Shown here one piece after another: positions 51,980 to 63,018 of a stretch of 64,000 nucleotides of DNA; position 1 is the stretch's first letter; every line of letters begins with the position of its first letter. Under the pieces are notes generated by a model, which was given only the letters and a program-made list of their open reading frames with translations, was not told the DNA's origin and searched no databases. The DNA comes from Arthrobacter sp. Hiyo8. Lineage in GTDB: Bacteria > Actinomycetota > Actinomycetes > Actinomycetales > Micrococcaceae. The DNA lies in contig AP014720.1 in NCBI GenBank assembly GCA_001549895.1, positions 248,001 through 312,000 of the forward strand, in the 5' to 3' direction. A program made the translations under genes and the position numbers.

Positions 51980-53833
51980 CGGATTCTAAGGATCGACGCA
52001 ACGTTCGAGTGAGTCGGGCCGTTCAGCCGACTGTTTTCGAGTGTATCCGGAGGTGGCAAGCGTGGTGCTTTTTTCGGCCTGGAACAGTGCCTTGGGGGTG
52101 AGGTAGCCGAGGGTCTTGCGGGGTCTGGTGTTCAACTCGTTGCAGACGCTCTTGACGTATTCGTGGGTGTACTTTGACAGGTCGGTGCCCTTGCGGAAGT
52201 ACTGGCGTGCCAGCCCGTTAAAGTTCTCATTGGCTCCCCGCTGCCAGGGGCTGGAGCGTTCTGCGAAGTAAATTTGGATGCCTGTCGCTGCGGCCAGCTC
52301 TTGGTGTCGGGCCATCTCTACGCCCTGATCCCAGGTGAGAGTCTGCTTCAGGGGCGGTGGGAGGGAAGCGAAGGCGGTGGTGATGGCAGCGTTAGTCCGG
52401 GCCGCTGTGTGGTCGATCGGCAGATTGATGATGATTCCGTACTGGGTCTTGCGTTCCCGCAGCGTCACCATCGCCGAGGTCGAGCCGGGCCCGACGATTA
52501 GATCGCCTTCCCAATGGCCAGCTTCCGTCTTGGTCTCAATGACTGGCGGGCGCTGACTGATCATGGTCATGTTCCGGACCACTGCGCCGTGACCGGAACC
52601 GGTCCGCCAGCGGTGTCTGCGGATTTTCCGTCCGGTGCGCAGCCGGGACAGTATTTCTTATCTAAACCGCCGTCATCGTTGAAGAGCAGTGCCCGGTAGA
52701 TGGTCTCAGGACTCAACTGAAGGCCCGGTTCGAAGGGGAATTGCAGTGCGAGCCAGCCGCAGATCTGCTCGGGCGACCAGTGACGATTGAGCTTGCGCTG
52801 AACGATCGCGCGTAGTCGCCGGTTCCGTTTAAGCTTCCGATCCCGTGGCCGGCGCCGCTGCTGGCTGGCGCTGTGATCGGCGGCGTGCGGCGAGTACTGG
52901 CCGTGGCCGTCGCGGTGACGGTCCAGTTCCCTTTTGATCGTTGAGGGGCAGCGTCCGAGTTCACGCCCGATGCGCCGCAGTGAGCAGTCCAGCCGGAGAA
53001 GGTCAGCGATCTGAATCCGTTCCAGCAGGGACAGGTACCGTCCGGACCCTTGAGCAGGAACCCTCATATGGCTCTGCTCGGCCCGTTGGTTCCTGAGTTT
53101 CGTGCCGGCGCGTCTGCTCATACCCAACATCCTGCAGGCCTCAGCGTTGCTGGATCCGGCACTCACCAGGTCCCAGTACCGTGTCTCCCGTAAAGCGCGT
53201 CGCTTTTGTGCTGGTGACCAGGGAGCTGCCACTCTCTCGGCAACGATCCTCGCGGTCCCAATGGCGTCCCGCTCGGCTTTCTGCAGACGTGCTTTTTCGG
53301 CTTTCAATTCTTCTTTCCGCTGGATTTCCCACCTGACGGAGGTCCCCGGGGACAGCCGTAAAGCTTTTACAACCTCTGCCAGGGGCAGCCGGCTTCGCAA
53401 GGTGATGAAGCGACGGTAGACCCACCGGTATCCAGTCGTATGCTTTACGCCTGCTGATGCGGCAACAGCCAATACGCTCATGCCGGTGGAATAGGAGGAC
53501 CAGAAGGTTTCCTCAACGGCTGGGTCGACTTGGAAGTGATGGCGCCCGGTTCCGTTTAGGAAGAGTTCATTCCATTTCTCGGCGTTGCGCGAGATGAACC
53601 CCAGTTCTGTCTGGGCTGCCCCATGATCGAGGCCCTTCCTGCGGAATCGGAGGTACTCATCACGCAACCACCGATAACCCGTCTCCTTACCGATTCCGGT
53701 CACCCGTACTGATTCTCTGAAACTCTTGCCCTCTTTGATGAGGGCAAGAAACCTAACACCGGTAGGCGAATCGAACTGTTGATACATCGAAGGAACTCCC
53801 TGGATTGGGTGTTGCTTCGATCAGCAGAATCCG
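51980..53833 (-). mobile_element. IS30-family insertion sequence
   Basis: Bounded by imperfect inverted repeats of 22 bases at 51981-52002 and 53811-53832, sharing GGATTCT, GATCGA and GCAAC. Both lie at the ends of a long IS30 transposase gene; the stop codon is inside the left repeat. Confidence 0.75.
51986..53787 (-). CDS. IS30-family transposase, long form, one frameshift
   Basis: About 600 residues, joined by one added base near 52575. The N-terminal ~230 residues are an extended helix-turn-helix region (F-R-E-S-V-R-V-T-G-I-G). Then L-S-L-L-E-R-I-Q-I-A-D-L-L, S-L-R-R-I-G-R-E-L-G-R-C-P-S-T, and W-S-P-E-Q-I-C-G-W-L precede the DDE domain: G-H-W-E-G-D-L-I-V-G, L-T-W-D-Q-G-V-E-M, and W-Q-R-G-A-N-E-N-F-N-G. 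Confidence 0.87.
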
Positions 53834-54072
53834 GGGTGCCCTAACCGCTACACTCCCGAACGTCTCGAAACCTAGGGTTTTGTGAGATCTGAAGGGCGAT
53901 GGCTTTAGGGCCGCTCCCTTTTTGATTGGCGGTTCTCCCTTTCGTCCTACCGGCGCTCTAGTGCAGATAAGGCTGAAGGTGAAGAACCGCCGGTCCGTGG
54001 ACGTCGTGTGAACTCTCGCCCTCTTGTGCGTGTTGCAAAGTGGATTCATGAGATCGGTCGTACTGTCGGGCC

Positions 54073-55555
54073 ATGGTCGAATCTGACGGCGAGACGTGGT
54101 GGTTACACTTCGCACAGGACTCCGGCCCGGGAGGGGACGACAATCTTCTGGCCCGCGCCGGCCGGCAGGGTGTGCGCCTTGATGCCGGACGTCCGTTCTT
54201 CCTGGATCGCGGGGGCGTGCCTCATGATGCGGGCAACAGGTTCTTTGCCAGCGGACGGATGCGGAATCTGACCGCTGGGACGAACCGGAAGTACGCGTTT
54301 GCCCTTCGGACCTGGTTCAATTTCCTCCAGACGCGGGGCAAGAAATGGTCAGCGGCGTCCGAGAGCGATCTTTTCGACTATCGCTTCTGGAGGACCTCAG
54401 CTTCGGAGAATCCGCGTCGCATTTCCGGCGCGACGTGGCAGTGCGACCTTGCCGCAGTCCTTGCCTTCCACGACTGGGCATCAGACCGGCTAGGCACCGA
54501 CCGGCTCCTTCCGGCGGTTCAAAAGCAAGCATGGGCGGGGAAACGGGCTGCGGTGCGAGACCCGCGGGCCAGGGCCTCAGCGATCCGTGCAGCGGACGTC
54601 AAATGGCTCTCTCCAGGAGCCTTCCGCCTGTGGCGCGACACGGGGATCCACGGAAAGGAACCCAACGGGGCGGAGAAGACGCGCTGGAGGCCACGGTCCC
54701 AGACACGGGATGCGGCATTTGTTGACGGACTTTACGGGACGGGCTGCGCATACAGGAGCTCGCCTCGATATGCCTCACCGAGCTCCCGACCGAGGGTGCC
54801 GCGAAAGCCTACGCCACCGCTCGTCTTGCTGCCAGCTGCGCAAAGGGTGGCCGGAGCCGACGGTACTGGATGGGCCGCGAGGCGCTAGACGGCATGTGGA
54901 ACTACGTCCAAACCGACCGGGCCGCCGCGATCCGCCGCGGCATCGAGAGCGGCTTGTACCAAAACCTGACTCCCCGGCGGATTGTCCAAGGCATAACCGA
55001 CAACGGCCGGTTGCGGATTGCGGCCCAGATGGAAAACCCGTGCACGCGAACCTGAATGACCTCTCCCCCGCGGACCGAAGGCTGCTGTTCACCGAAGGGC
55101 CAGAGGGTCTTGAACCGTTGGCCCTGTGGCTGAATGAGGACGGCTCGCCGCGGGCGAAGGGCGCCTGGTACAAGTCATTCGCCCTGGCCAACAAGCGCGT
55201 GCGCAAGGCCGGAATCGACCGGCTCAAATGCCATCCCCACATGCTCCGGCACAGCTTCGCTCTAAGGTGGTACGCCGTCGGACGGCTCGTGTGGGAGCAT
55301 CGGCGGGCAGGGGCGGGGTCGGACCGTATGGAGGACTTCCGGGAGCAGTTCGGCGACACCTGGTCGCTGGTGCAGACGATGCTCGGCCATTCGGATGTGA
55401 ACACAACCAGGAACATCTACCTTGAGCCTTTCATCGGGTTGGATGTGGAGTTCCTCCTGGCGCACAGCGGAGATGAGCTCAGCCAGGACGGGGTCCTTGC
55501 ATTCCTGCGCTCCGATCCGAGGGTTCGCCTACTCGATCCGGGGGACGGTAAGTGA
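54073..55555 (+). CDS. Tyrosine recombinase 1 of a trio, two frameshifts
   Basis: About 495 residues from ATG 54073. The N-terminal core-binding domain has Y-A-F-A-L-R-T-W-F-N-F-L. Repairs near 54750 and 55030 lead through L-R-I-Q-E-L-A-S-I-C-L (catalytic Arg I) to H-P-H-M-L-R-H-S-F-A (H-x-x-R), M-L-G-H-S-D-V-N-T-T (second H) and R-N-I-Y-L-E-P (nucleophile Tyr). The stop overlaps the next start (AAGTGACG), so the three recombinases form one coupled transcript. Confidence 0.82.
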
Positions 55556-57341
55556 CGGGGCGGGCGGCATCCCTGCCCCCGAATGGCTACTCAACCCCTC
55601 AGACCCTCTTCCTCGACGGCGACGCTCCGGTGGTGCGGGTCTATCCGGAACGGGACGGGGCCCTCGAGACTTCCACTTCGGAAGGCTCGGGCTCTCGCCG
55701 GTCCTGACTAGGGAACTCGCTGCCTGTTTCGCGCGCGCGACAGGCCCGCGGGGACGAGGCGGACGATTCCGTCCGCCGAAGGGCTCTTCGAAAACCTGCG
55801 TTCCTTCGCAAACCTCATCCGGGCCAGGCCCAAACCGGTCGCATGCGTGGGCGAGCTACGGGCCGGTTACGTCCTCGAGCTGCGCATGCTGGGTACCCGG
55901 GAAGGGAACGCCGTCGTGCTTGCCCTCAGGACGGTGCTTCGAGGCGCCGACGGAGTCCCGAACGAGTTCCGCGATGCCCTTTACACCCCGGTCCATCCGG
56001 CACAACCCCGCGCCGCCATAGCGGCCTACACCGAGGCCGAGTTCCGCCAGATCCGGCGGGCGGCCCGGCGCATCGTCCGCGCGGCGGTAACGCGTGTCCG
56101 TGCTGCCCGGGCCGAGGCCGACCGATACCTCTCCGGGGACCCCAGGCCGGGCGAGGCCTGTTTCCGGGAAGGAACGAGGGCAGCGAAGCTGGCGTATGTC
56201 GCAGTTCACGGGGGCGTCCCACGAAAACCGGGCGGCAAGGTGCGGTACTCGTCTTGCGCCGATCTGGTTTCCGAGCTGCACCCGCTGAGGCACGAAGCCG
56301 AGGCCATGGCCATCCTGATGATGTGCATGACGGGTCTGAACGCATCGACGGTACTGGGAATGACTGCTGAGCATTCCGTGTCGACAGGACCCGGTGAGTT
56401 TCCTGCCCTGGTCACCCGTGGCAGCAAACCGCGGCGCGGACCGCTGCGGTCCGAGATGGACCTGACCCTCTCCGCCGCGCGGAAACCGCTGGCGGACCGG
56501 GACGACTACGGGTCCGCCCACGGCGTTTACGAGATTGCCCTCGAGCTCGGCCGTGACGCCCGGCAGTACCTCGCCTGTCCCGATCTGATCGTCTACCACT
56601 CCTTCAGCTACCGGTTGGGAACCCCAAGGAATTTGGGCTACCGCACCCCTGCTGTGGGCGATTTCGGGCCGCTGGAAGGCTTTTCAGGCGGGGACGGCAT
56701 TCCTCGGCGCGTGGACTCCCGTCGGCTCCGGCGGACCTTCCTCGAACTCCACCAGCGTCCGGTGGCCCAGGCCGGCGCCACCCTCGCCTCCGTCTACCTC
56801 GTCCGCGACAAGTCGTCGCTCAGCAGCTACCAAGGTGTCGTGGCAGGAGCGCTCAAGGGCGAGGTTGAGAGGATCCGCACCGAGAATCTGGGCCGCGCCC
56901 TCAGCGATGAAGACTGCCGCGCGGCCCTCGACGACCCGGCACGGGTGGCGGAGAGGTTCGGAGTCAGCGAGGAGATCCTCGGAAAAGTTCTCGCCGGGCG
57001 ACTGGACACGGTCGGATCGGCCTGCGTGGACAACGAACACAGCCCTACAGCGAGCAGGGCGGCCCTGCACCGCGTCGTTCCTCCTTTGCCTCACCTGCCC
57101 ATGCTCGCGTTCCGAGCCCAGGCACGTGCCGGTCCAGGCCCTGATGCTCACCGAGCTCAGAGGACGACGCTCCGAGATGGCGCCGTCAGAGTGGGACCGG
57201 CGTTTCGCCCCGCCGGCCGCCCGGCTCGAAGACGTCCTCCAGCTCCAGCGCGCAGATGTCCAAGCGGAGGCCGGGCGAGTCTCCGCCGACGATACCCGCC
57301 TCGTCCGAGCCCTCCTTGAAAATGAGTTGGAGATCCCATGA
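55552..57341 (+). CDS. Tyrosine recombinase 2 of a trio, frameshifted
   Basis: About 600 residues from GTG 55552 (V-T-G-R-A-A-S-L-P-P-N-G-Y). Breaks near 55660, 55760 and 57040 are repaired by single bases. The middle has E-A-E-A-M-A-I-L-M-M-C-M-T-G-L-N and the C-terminal S-R-R-L-R-R-T-F-L-E-L-H. Near the end a cysteine-rich stretch (P-C-T-A-S-F-L-L-C-L-T-C-P-C) marks this subfamily. The catalytic set is less canonical than in proteins 1 and 3. Confidence 0.75.
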
Positions 57342-59386
57342 GTATCCACGCCATCGTTAATGGCCGACCGGCACCGGAGTCCGGCACTCCGGTCCTGCTC
57401 GTCCGTCCGGTCCGGCCGGAGATCGCCCCTGAGAAACTGTCACGGTTCGGCGATGACCGTTGGGACCTCACTCACGGGATCTTCGAGGACCACAGCGACT
57501 CCACGAGCATCAACTTCAAACGCCTCCCGCAGCCATGGCGGGAGGCGGTCAAAGACTACCTGTGGCAACTGATCAACGAAGACCATCCGCGCGCCTTGCC
57601 AGCCGCCCGCGCCGGAGTCCGCTGCTCCCTGCGATCGGTGTCTCTCATAAAGGGTCCTATCGAGCGGCTCATCATCTGGGCTGCAGGACGCGGTATGGAA
57701 TCCTTCGCGGAGCTGGACGCAGCGCGCCTCGATGAGTACCTGGCGTACCTGGGCGATTCCGGGGTCTCCTACGGGTCCAGACAGCACTCCGTCGCGGAAG
57801 TGCGGCGGCTGTGGTCCTATCGGGACCTGGTCCCGCCGCGGCTGGCGATGCCGGGCGCACCCCCTTGGGACGATGCGCCCGCCAGGGAACTGCTCGGTGC
57901 TCGCTCCGACGTCCAGCCAATCAACCGCACACCCGGATCGGCGATGCAACACTCGTTCCGCTGCTGGCATGGGCGATCCGGTTCGTCGAAGAGATCTCAA
58001 CGGACATCCGGCCCAACTTCAGCGAGTTCCGCAGGACCCTCGTGGGCGGACGCGAATACCGGCAGGCAGGACTTCGACTGTATGAGGCAGAGCGGCATCA
58101 GAAGCTGACGCAGGTCCTGGAGCACCTGCGTGCGGCAGGCCTGGGGCTTCCGGCCGCGTGCTGGCCGACGGTCACACGAGATCCGGTGGGCGCACCTCGC
58201 ACGACTGACCGGCACGCTGGGGCAACGCACGCCAAATATGACCGATCAGTGATCGAAGCCTCGGGCCTTCAAATAGACGACAACGCCTACCTGACCCCCG
58301 GCTGCGCCGTGACCGTCGACGGAATCCCCTGGCACCCCGGGTCCATGAAGTACGACGACGCGCTCGTCTACGCCCGACTACTCCATACCGCCTGCTACAT
58401 CGTGATCGCCTACCTCTCGGGCATGCGGCCAGGAGAGGTACTGACCCTCACGGCCGGATGTCTCCATCACGATCCCGAGCGGGACCTGTGGACACTCACC
58501 GGCACGCGGTGGAAGGGAGCCACCGGATCCCACGGCGGCAAGGCAGAAGAAGGCGCAACGCGTGAGAACCCATGGGTCGTCCACCCCCTCGTCGCCCAAG
58601 CCGTCACCGTCGCCGAGGAACTCGGTAACGGACGCCTCCTCTTCCCCAAGAGCATCCGGCCCAAGGAAAACCGCCCGAAGACCCGCAGGGTATGGGTGCG
58701 GCCGGGCCAGGCCCGGACAGCCACGCAAGTCGCTGACGACATCGTCTCTTTCACCGAGTGGGTCAACAACTTCTGCCGCGAGAACCGCCGTCCGGACACC
58801 ATCCCGGAGGACCCCGACGGGCGGATCACCCCAGCCGCTTCCGCCGGACCCTCGCCTGGCACATTGTGCGCCGCCCCGCGGCCTCGTCGCCGCGGCAATC
58901 CAATACGGCCACCTCAACGTCCACGTCACCCAGGGCTACGCCGGAAACTACGCCTCGGGCTTCCCTGACGATCTTGCCTTCGAACAATGGCTCGAAAGGA
59001 TCGACCAGGCCACAGACCTCGAAGCGTACCTCGACGGTGGCGGCCACATCAGCGGACCGGCCGCCAGCGAACTGGAACGACGCATCAGGGTAGCCCGCGA
59101 GAAATTCGCTGGGAGGGTCCTCCTCACCGGGCGACAGGCCCGAAAGCTGCTCCAAGATCCCGTACTCCAGGTCTACCCAGGACGCGGGCTCCACTGCGTC
59201 TTCGACCGCGCCAAAGCACGCTGCATCAGAGAAGCGGACGACGGTCCCGTCCTGGCTGAATGCCAACCCGGGTGCGCCAACATCGCCCGAACGGGCTCGG
59301 ACGTCGAGGAACTCCGCGCCAGGCTCGCGCGCCTGCCGGACGACTCGCTGGCCCGCCGATCCGTTACCAACGCGCGACCGCAATAA
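57338..59386 (+). CDS. Tyrosine recombinase 3 of a trio, three frameshifts
   Basis: About 685 residues from ATG 57338, which overlaps the previous stop (ATGA). Breaks near 57930, 58845 and 58890 need one base each. Motifs: G-M-R-P-G-E-V-L-T-L (Arg I), R-F-R-R-T-L-A-W-H-I (Arg II region), Y-G-H-L-N-V-H-V-T-Q-G-Y-A-G (His and nucleophile Tyr). The C-terminal extension has conserved Cys (G-L-H-C-V-F-D-R-A-K-A-R-C, A-E-C-Q-P-G-C-A-N-I), perhaps a metal site. Confidence 0.82.
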
Positions 59387-59432
59387 AAGAGTCCATACAA
59401 AGCATCATCGAAACACACCAGGAGGGCACACC

Positions 59433-59824
59433 ATGACGGAGCCGGAAAAGGATCGGGCCCGCGAAGCCCTCGAACGCGCCATGGACGACCTCCTGGAAGG
59501 CCGCGTTCCCGGCCCCTCACGGGCCTGCGCCTCGTCGAACTCGCCGGCGTCAAGCGCCACCGGCTCACCCACGACAACCCCGACCTGAACCTCGAATTCC
59601 AGGAACGGGCAAGGCAGCTAAACCGGATAAAACCTGAGGTCGAGAGCCTACGGAAGCTCCTGTTCGACGAAAGGGAGCGGAATGCCGGGCTCGTCGCGGC
59701 CAACCGTGGCCTGGACAAACGGCTCAAATCCTACGCGACCGCCCTCTTGGATGTGCTCGAGGAGAGAGACTCGCTCAGAGACAGCCTTTCCCGTCGAGAA
59801 AGGGTCATTCCTATGCCCAGATAG
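59433..59824 (+). CDS. Small helical protein after the recombinase trio (DUF6262/TnpC-like), one frameshift
   Basis: ATG 59433 with AGGAGGG upstream. About 130 residues; one missing base near 59518 hides the link from L-L-E-G-R-V-P-G-P-S to L-R-L-V-E-L-A-G-V-K-R. A helix-turn-helix-like start is followed by a coiled coil (L-R-K-L-L-F-D-E-R-E-R-N-A-G-L-V). Such a protein commonly follows multi-recombinase elements and in Tn554 helps transposition. Confidence 0.7.
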
Positions 59825-60006
59825 CGCCGGGGCGGGTCGCACGCAATGTCACTGTGTGCGGGCTGAATTTGACCGACATTGCTCGGGGGCAGGACCAGAC
59901 ATGCCGGATTTTCCAGAAGCCATGTTCGGGTCTCGGAACGAGCCGGTTCCACAGGGTATCGGGGGCCGCATCCGGGCACGGGATCCAAGGCCGTCCGTTA
60001 GGTTGC

Positions 60007-60432
60007 TCAGGCGGAGAATTGCCCTGGGCCGCCAAGGGCGGCAAGGGCTTTGCGGAGCCGGGTGTCGGCGTCGTCGGCGACGTCCCGTACGGCCGGGTTG
60101 CCGCTGAGCTGGACCATGGTCCGGGGATCGATGGCCTGGATGGTGGTCTCGGTGGCATCCTTGCCGCGGCGGACGACGACGTTGCACGGCAGCAGGGCAC
60201 CAAGGTCCGGTTCGGCGGACAGTGCCCGGCTTGCCAGGGCGGGGTTGCAGGCGCCGAGGATCACATAGTCTCCGAGGGCGTCGGCCGCGTCGGATCCGAG
60301 TTTGGCCTCAAAGGTGGAGCGGACATTGATTTCGGACAGGATCCCGAATCCCTGCTCGGCGAGGGCCTCGCGGGTGCGTTGAACTGCGTCGCCCCATGCC
60401 ATTTGGACGGTGACGGTATGCGTGTAGCTCAT
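60007..60432 (-). CDS. DUF302-family protein
   Basis: Intact, 141 residues from ATG 60432. D-A-V-Q-R-T-R-E-A-L-A-E-Q-G-F-G-I-L-S-E-I-N, and Y-V-I-L-G-A-C-N-P-A-L-A are the DUF302 signatures, and L-L-P-C-N-V-V-V-R holds a second conserved Cys. Such proteins often sit beside sulfur and heavy-metal stress genes. It lies downstream of the CsoR-type gene on the same strand. Confidence 0.85.
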   Translation of the reverse strand: MSYTHTVTVQMAWGDAVQRTREALAEQGFGILSEINVRSTFEAKLGSDAADALGDYVILGACNPALASRALSAEPDLGALLPCNVVVRRGKDATETTIQAIDPRTMVQLSGNPAVRDVADDADTRLRKALAALGGPGQFSA

Positions 60433-60473
60433 GTGGGCTCCTTGTGCTCGGATGTGGCCGGAACCGACTGGGG

Positions 60474-60731
60474 TTAGGCGAGGGAGAGAAAGAGCTTTTC
60501 CAGTTCTTTCCTGTCCAGGCTGGTGTCTTCGCGGGAGATGCATTGCTCCAGGCCGCTGGCGATGATCGCGAAGCCTGCCCGGTCCAGGGCCTTGGAGACC
60601 GCGGCGAGCTGGGTGACGATGTCTTTGCAGTCCCGGCCCTCCTCCATCATCCGTGTGACCGCGGCCAGTTGGCCCTGTGCGCGTTTGAGCCGGTTGATCA
60701 CCGGGGTCAGTTCTGTTGCATCAAGCTGCAT
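60474..60731 (-). CDS. CsoR/CstR-family repressor
   Basis: Intact, 85 residues. Family core N-R-L-K-R-A-Q-G-Q-L-A-A-V, R-D-C-K-D-I-V-T-Q-L-A-A-V-S-K-A-L-D. The first cysteine is in R-D-C-K and the second in L-E-Q-C-I. The usual copper-ligand His before the second Cys is replaced (A-S-G-L-E-Q), which points to the persulfide sensor CstR rather than the copper sensor CsoR. It controls the divergent sulfur operon through the palindromes upstream. Confidence 0.85.
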   Translation of the reverse strand: MQLDATELTPVINRLKRAQGQLAAVTRMMEEGRDCKDIVTQLAAVSKALDRAGFAIIASGLEQCISREDTSLDRKELEKLFLSLA

Positions 60732-60766
60732 CGGGCATCTCCTATCGAAGTCATGGCCTCCATCTT

Positions 60767-60782
60767 ATACCCCCAGGGGTGT
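60767..60782. promoter_or_regulatory. CsoR/CstR-type operator, imperfect
   Basis: ATACCCCCAGGGGTGT, a two-mismatch copy of the perfect palindrome 21 bases away, between the repressor gene and the rhodanese operon. Confidence 0.75.
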
Positions 60783-60787
60783 CTTGC

Positions 60788-60803
60788 ATACCCCTAGGGG
60801 TAT
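60788..60803. promoter_or_regulatory. CsoR/CstR-type operator, perfect palindrome
   Basis: ATACCCCTAGGGGTAT reads the same on both strands. It sits 47 bases before the GTG of the rhodanese gene and 57 bases from the repressor ATG, so binding could control both directions. Confidence 0.85.
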
Positions 60804-60849
60804 CTGTAATACTCGGTGGGGTATCCAGCCTTGTCTTGAAAGGACATCC

Positions 60850-61470
60850 GTGACTTCGCCCTCCCCTTCAGCCAGCCCCACCGTCACCGCACTCGCCCCG
60901 GAAACCCTCGAAACCTGGTTCCGTGAACACCAGGACCTCGTGGTGCTCGATGTACGGTCCGCGGCCGAGTTCGAATCGATCCACATCCGCGGCTCCTACA
61001 ACGTCCCCCTGCCGCTGCTGTCCGAGCACACCGAGGAACTCGCCGCCCGGCTGGGCAGCCGCGTCGTGCTCGTCTGCCACTCCGGGGCCCGGCCGAACAA
61101 GCCCGGCAGCGCCTGGGCGGGGCAGGCCTCGGCACCGCGCACGTCCTCACCGGAGGGGTTCCCGCGTTCGCCGCGGCAGGCGGCGACGTGGTCCGCGGCA
61201 AGGCCCGCTGGGATCTGGAACGCCAGGTCCGCCTCGCCGCAGGCTCCCTTGTGGTGCTGGCCTGGCCGGCGGAAAGTTCGTCTCACCCCGGATCCGGATG
61301 CTGGCCGGCGCGATAGGTGCGGGCCTGACCTTCTCGGCCGCGACCAACACCTGCGCCATGGGCCGGGCCCTGTCGGCCGCGCCGTGGAACAAGGCCGCCA
61401 AGGAGCCCACCCGCGAAACGGCAATCCTGCAACTGCCGGCGGCATCGGCCAGGCAGAGCCTGCGGCATGA
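60850..61470 (+). CDS. Rhodanese-domain membrane protein, three frameshifts
   Basis: GTG 60850 with AAAGGA upstream. The rhodanese domain reads L-V-V-L-D-V-R-S-A-A-E-F-E and V-V-L-V-C-H-S-G-A-R, with the active-site loop C-H-S-G-A-R. After repairs near 61090 and 61255 it continues G-L-G-T-A-H-V-L-T-G-G-V and a C-terminal hydrophobic segment I-R-M-L-A-G-A-I-G-A-G-L-T-F-S (DUF2892-like). The final repair leads to G-Q-A-E-P-A-A, stopping in an ATGA overlap with the next gene. Sulfur transfer at the membrane. Confidence 0.75.
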   Translation: MTSPSPSASPTVTALAPETLETWFREHQDLVVLDVRSAAEFESIHIRGSYNVPLPLLSEHTEELAARLGSRVVLVCHSGARPNKPGSAWAGQASAPRTSSPEGFPRSPRQAATWSAARPAGIWNARSASPQAPLWCWPGRRKVRLTPDPDAGRRDRCGPDLLGRDQHLRHGPGPVGRAVEQGRQGAHPRNGNPATAGGIGQAEPAA

Positions 61471-62225
61471 TCGCCGCCCTGGCCCTGGGATTGTTCGTCG
61501 GCGTCGTGCTCGGCGTCGTGGGCGGCGGCGGGTCGATCATCGCCGTCCCCGCGCTGGTCTACGGCGTGGGCATGAGCCCTGCGCAGGCCATTCCCACGTC
61601 CCTGCTGGTGGTCGGCGTCTCGTCACTGGCGGCCTTGATCCCGCGGTTCCGCGAGGGCATTAACTGGCCCGTGGTCCTGCTGGTCGGCGCCGCTGGCATC
61701 CCGGCAGCCTGGGGCGGCACGGCCATAGGAAGGCTCCTGGATCCGAACATCCTGATGCTCGCATTCGCAGCCCTGATGGTGATAGCCGGAATCCGCATGC
61801 TAACCCGCACCCGCGAAACCGAGGGCTCCTGCAGCACCGGGCCCACCCGGGCCTTCCGCACCTGCGCCCCCAAAGCCGTCGGCGTGGGACTCCTGGTGGG
61901 GTTCCTGACCGGACTCCTGGGCGTGGGCGGCGGATTCCTCATCACGCCGGCACTCACGCTGTTCCTCGGACTGCGCATGAAACAGGCCGTCGGATCATCC
62001 CTGGCCATCATCGTGATCAACTCCGTGGCAGGCTTCAGCGCCCACGCGGCCGGATTCACCATCGAGTGGCCGACCGTCCTGGCCTTCGCCATCCCGGCGA
62101 TCCTCGGCTCACTCGTTGCAGCCCGGCTCGCCCGCCGGCTCCAGGAGAACCATGTGCGCGTCTCGTTCGCGGTGCTGATCTTCGCCGTCGCTGCCTGGGT
62201 CACGGCCAGCACCGTCACGGCCTGA
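61467..62225 (+). CDS. TauE/SafE-family sulfur-compound permease
   Basis: Intact, 252 residues, about eight membrane helices. The paired repeats F-V-G-V-V-L-G-V-V-G-G-G-G-S-I-I and F-L-T-G-L-L-G-V-G-G-G-F-L-I are the TauE/SafE signature. It exports or imports sulfite-like anions across the membrane. It overlaps the rhodanese gene by four bases. Confidence 0.9.
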   Translation: MIAALALGLFVGVVLGVVGGGGSIIAVPALVYGVGMSPAQAIPTSLLVVGVSSLAALIPRFREGINWPVVLLVGAAGIPAAWGGTAIGRLLDPNILMLAFAALMVIAGIRMLTRTRETEGSCSTGPTRAFRTCAPKAVGVGLLVGFLTGLLGVGGGFLITPALTLFLGLRMKQAVGSSLAIIVINSVAGFSAHAAGFTIEWPTVLAFAIPAILGSLVAARLARRLQENHVRVSFAVLIFAVAAWVTASTVTA

Positions 62226-62260
62226 CACACCATCCCACACCCAAGCAAGGAGGCCACCCC

Positions 62261-62602
62261 ATGGGCCTGATCAATTCCCTGAAGAAAGTCTTCACCAAGC
62301 CCTACAAAACAATCACCGTCGCCGAAGCGAAAGGACTCATGGCATCCGGTGCCACCCTGATCGATGTCCGTTCCACCCGCGAGTGGCGCGGCGGCCGGGC
62401 ACCCCAGGCCAAGCACGTCCCGTTGGACCGGCTGCAAATCAGCACGGCGGGAATCCAGAAGAGCCGGCCTGTCATCGCCGTGTGCGCCTCCGGTGTCCGC
62501 TCGGCCTCCGCGGCACGGTTCCTGGCCGGGAGGGGCTATGACGCCTATTCCCTCCGCGGCGGTATGGCGGCCTGGCGTCAAGCCGGCGAACCCATCCGAT
62601 AA
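62261..62602 (+). CDS. Rhodanese-like sulfurtransferase
   Basis: Intact, 113 residues from ATG 62261 after AAGGAGG. L-I-D-V-R-S-T-R-E-W-R-G-G-R, and active-site loop V-C-A-S-G-V-R-S. The N-terminus is short and amphipathic. Takes sulfane sulfur and passes it on in the persulfide pathway. Confidence 0.9.
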   Translation: MGLINSLKKVFTKPYKTITVAEAKGLMASGATLIDVRSTREWRGGRAPQAKHVPLDRLQISTAGIQKSRPVIAVCASGVRSASAARFLAGRGYDAYSLRGGMAAWRQAGEPIR

Positions 62603-62650
62603 GTCCGAACCATCCGCCCAACCAGCCGAACCCCAGAAGGAGAACACACC

Positions 62651-62944
62651 ATGGCTGAAATCAGCGTCACCGAAACCGCGCAACGCCGGGACATCGCCCG
62701 GATCCTGGATGTCCGCGAGGACTTCGAAGTCTCCGAAGGCATGATCCCCGGCGCCCTGCACATCCCCATGGACCAGCTGCAGGAACGACTCTCCGAACTG
62801 GACCCTGCCGTCCCGTCATTGCGGTCTGCCGCAGCGGCAACCGCTCTGCCCGCGTCGCCGACGCCCTCAACGGTGCCGGCTTCAGCGCCGACACCATGAC
62901 CGGGGCATGATCGCCTGGACCCGGGCCGGCCTCCCCACCACCTG
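62651..62944 (+). CDS. Second single-domain rhodanese, two frameshifts
   Basis: ATG 62651 after AGAAGGAG. I-L-D-V-R-E-D-F-E-V-S-E-G-M-I-P-G-A starts the fold; one missing base near 62815 leads to V-I-A-V-C-R-S-G-N-R-S-A (active-site Cys) and another near 62903 to the end G-G-M-I-A-W-T-R-A-G. Follows the first rhodanese by 48 bases. Confidence 0.75.
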
Positions 62945-63018
62945 ACCCTCCAGCCCTCCTGCCCGAGGCCATGGATCATTCAACCGCATTTCACCTTTGG
63001 AAGGACTCGAACCTGGTT

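Noticed and set aside
60767-60803. Copper-responsive CsoR operon
   Set aside because: The repressor lacks the His ligand and all linked genes are sulfur-related, so a persulfide sensor fits better.
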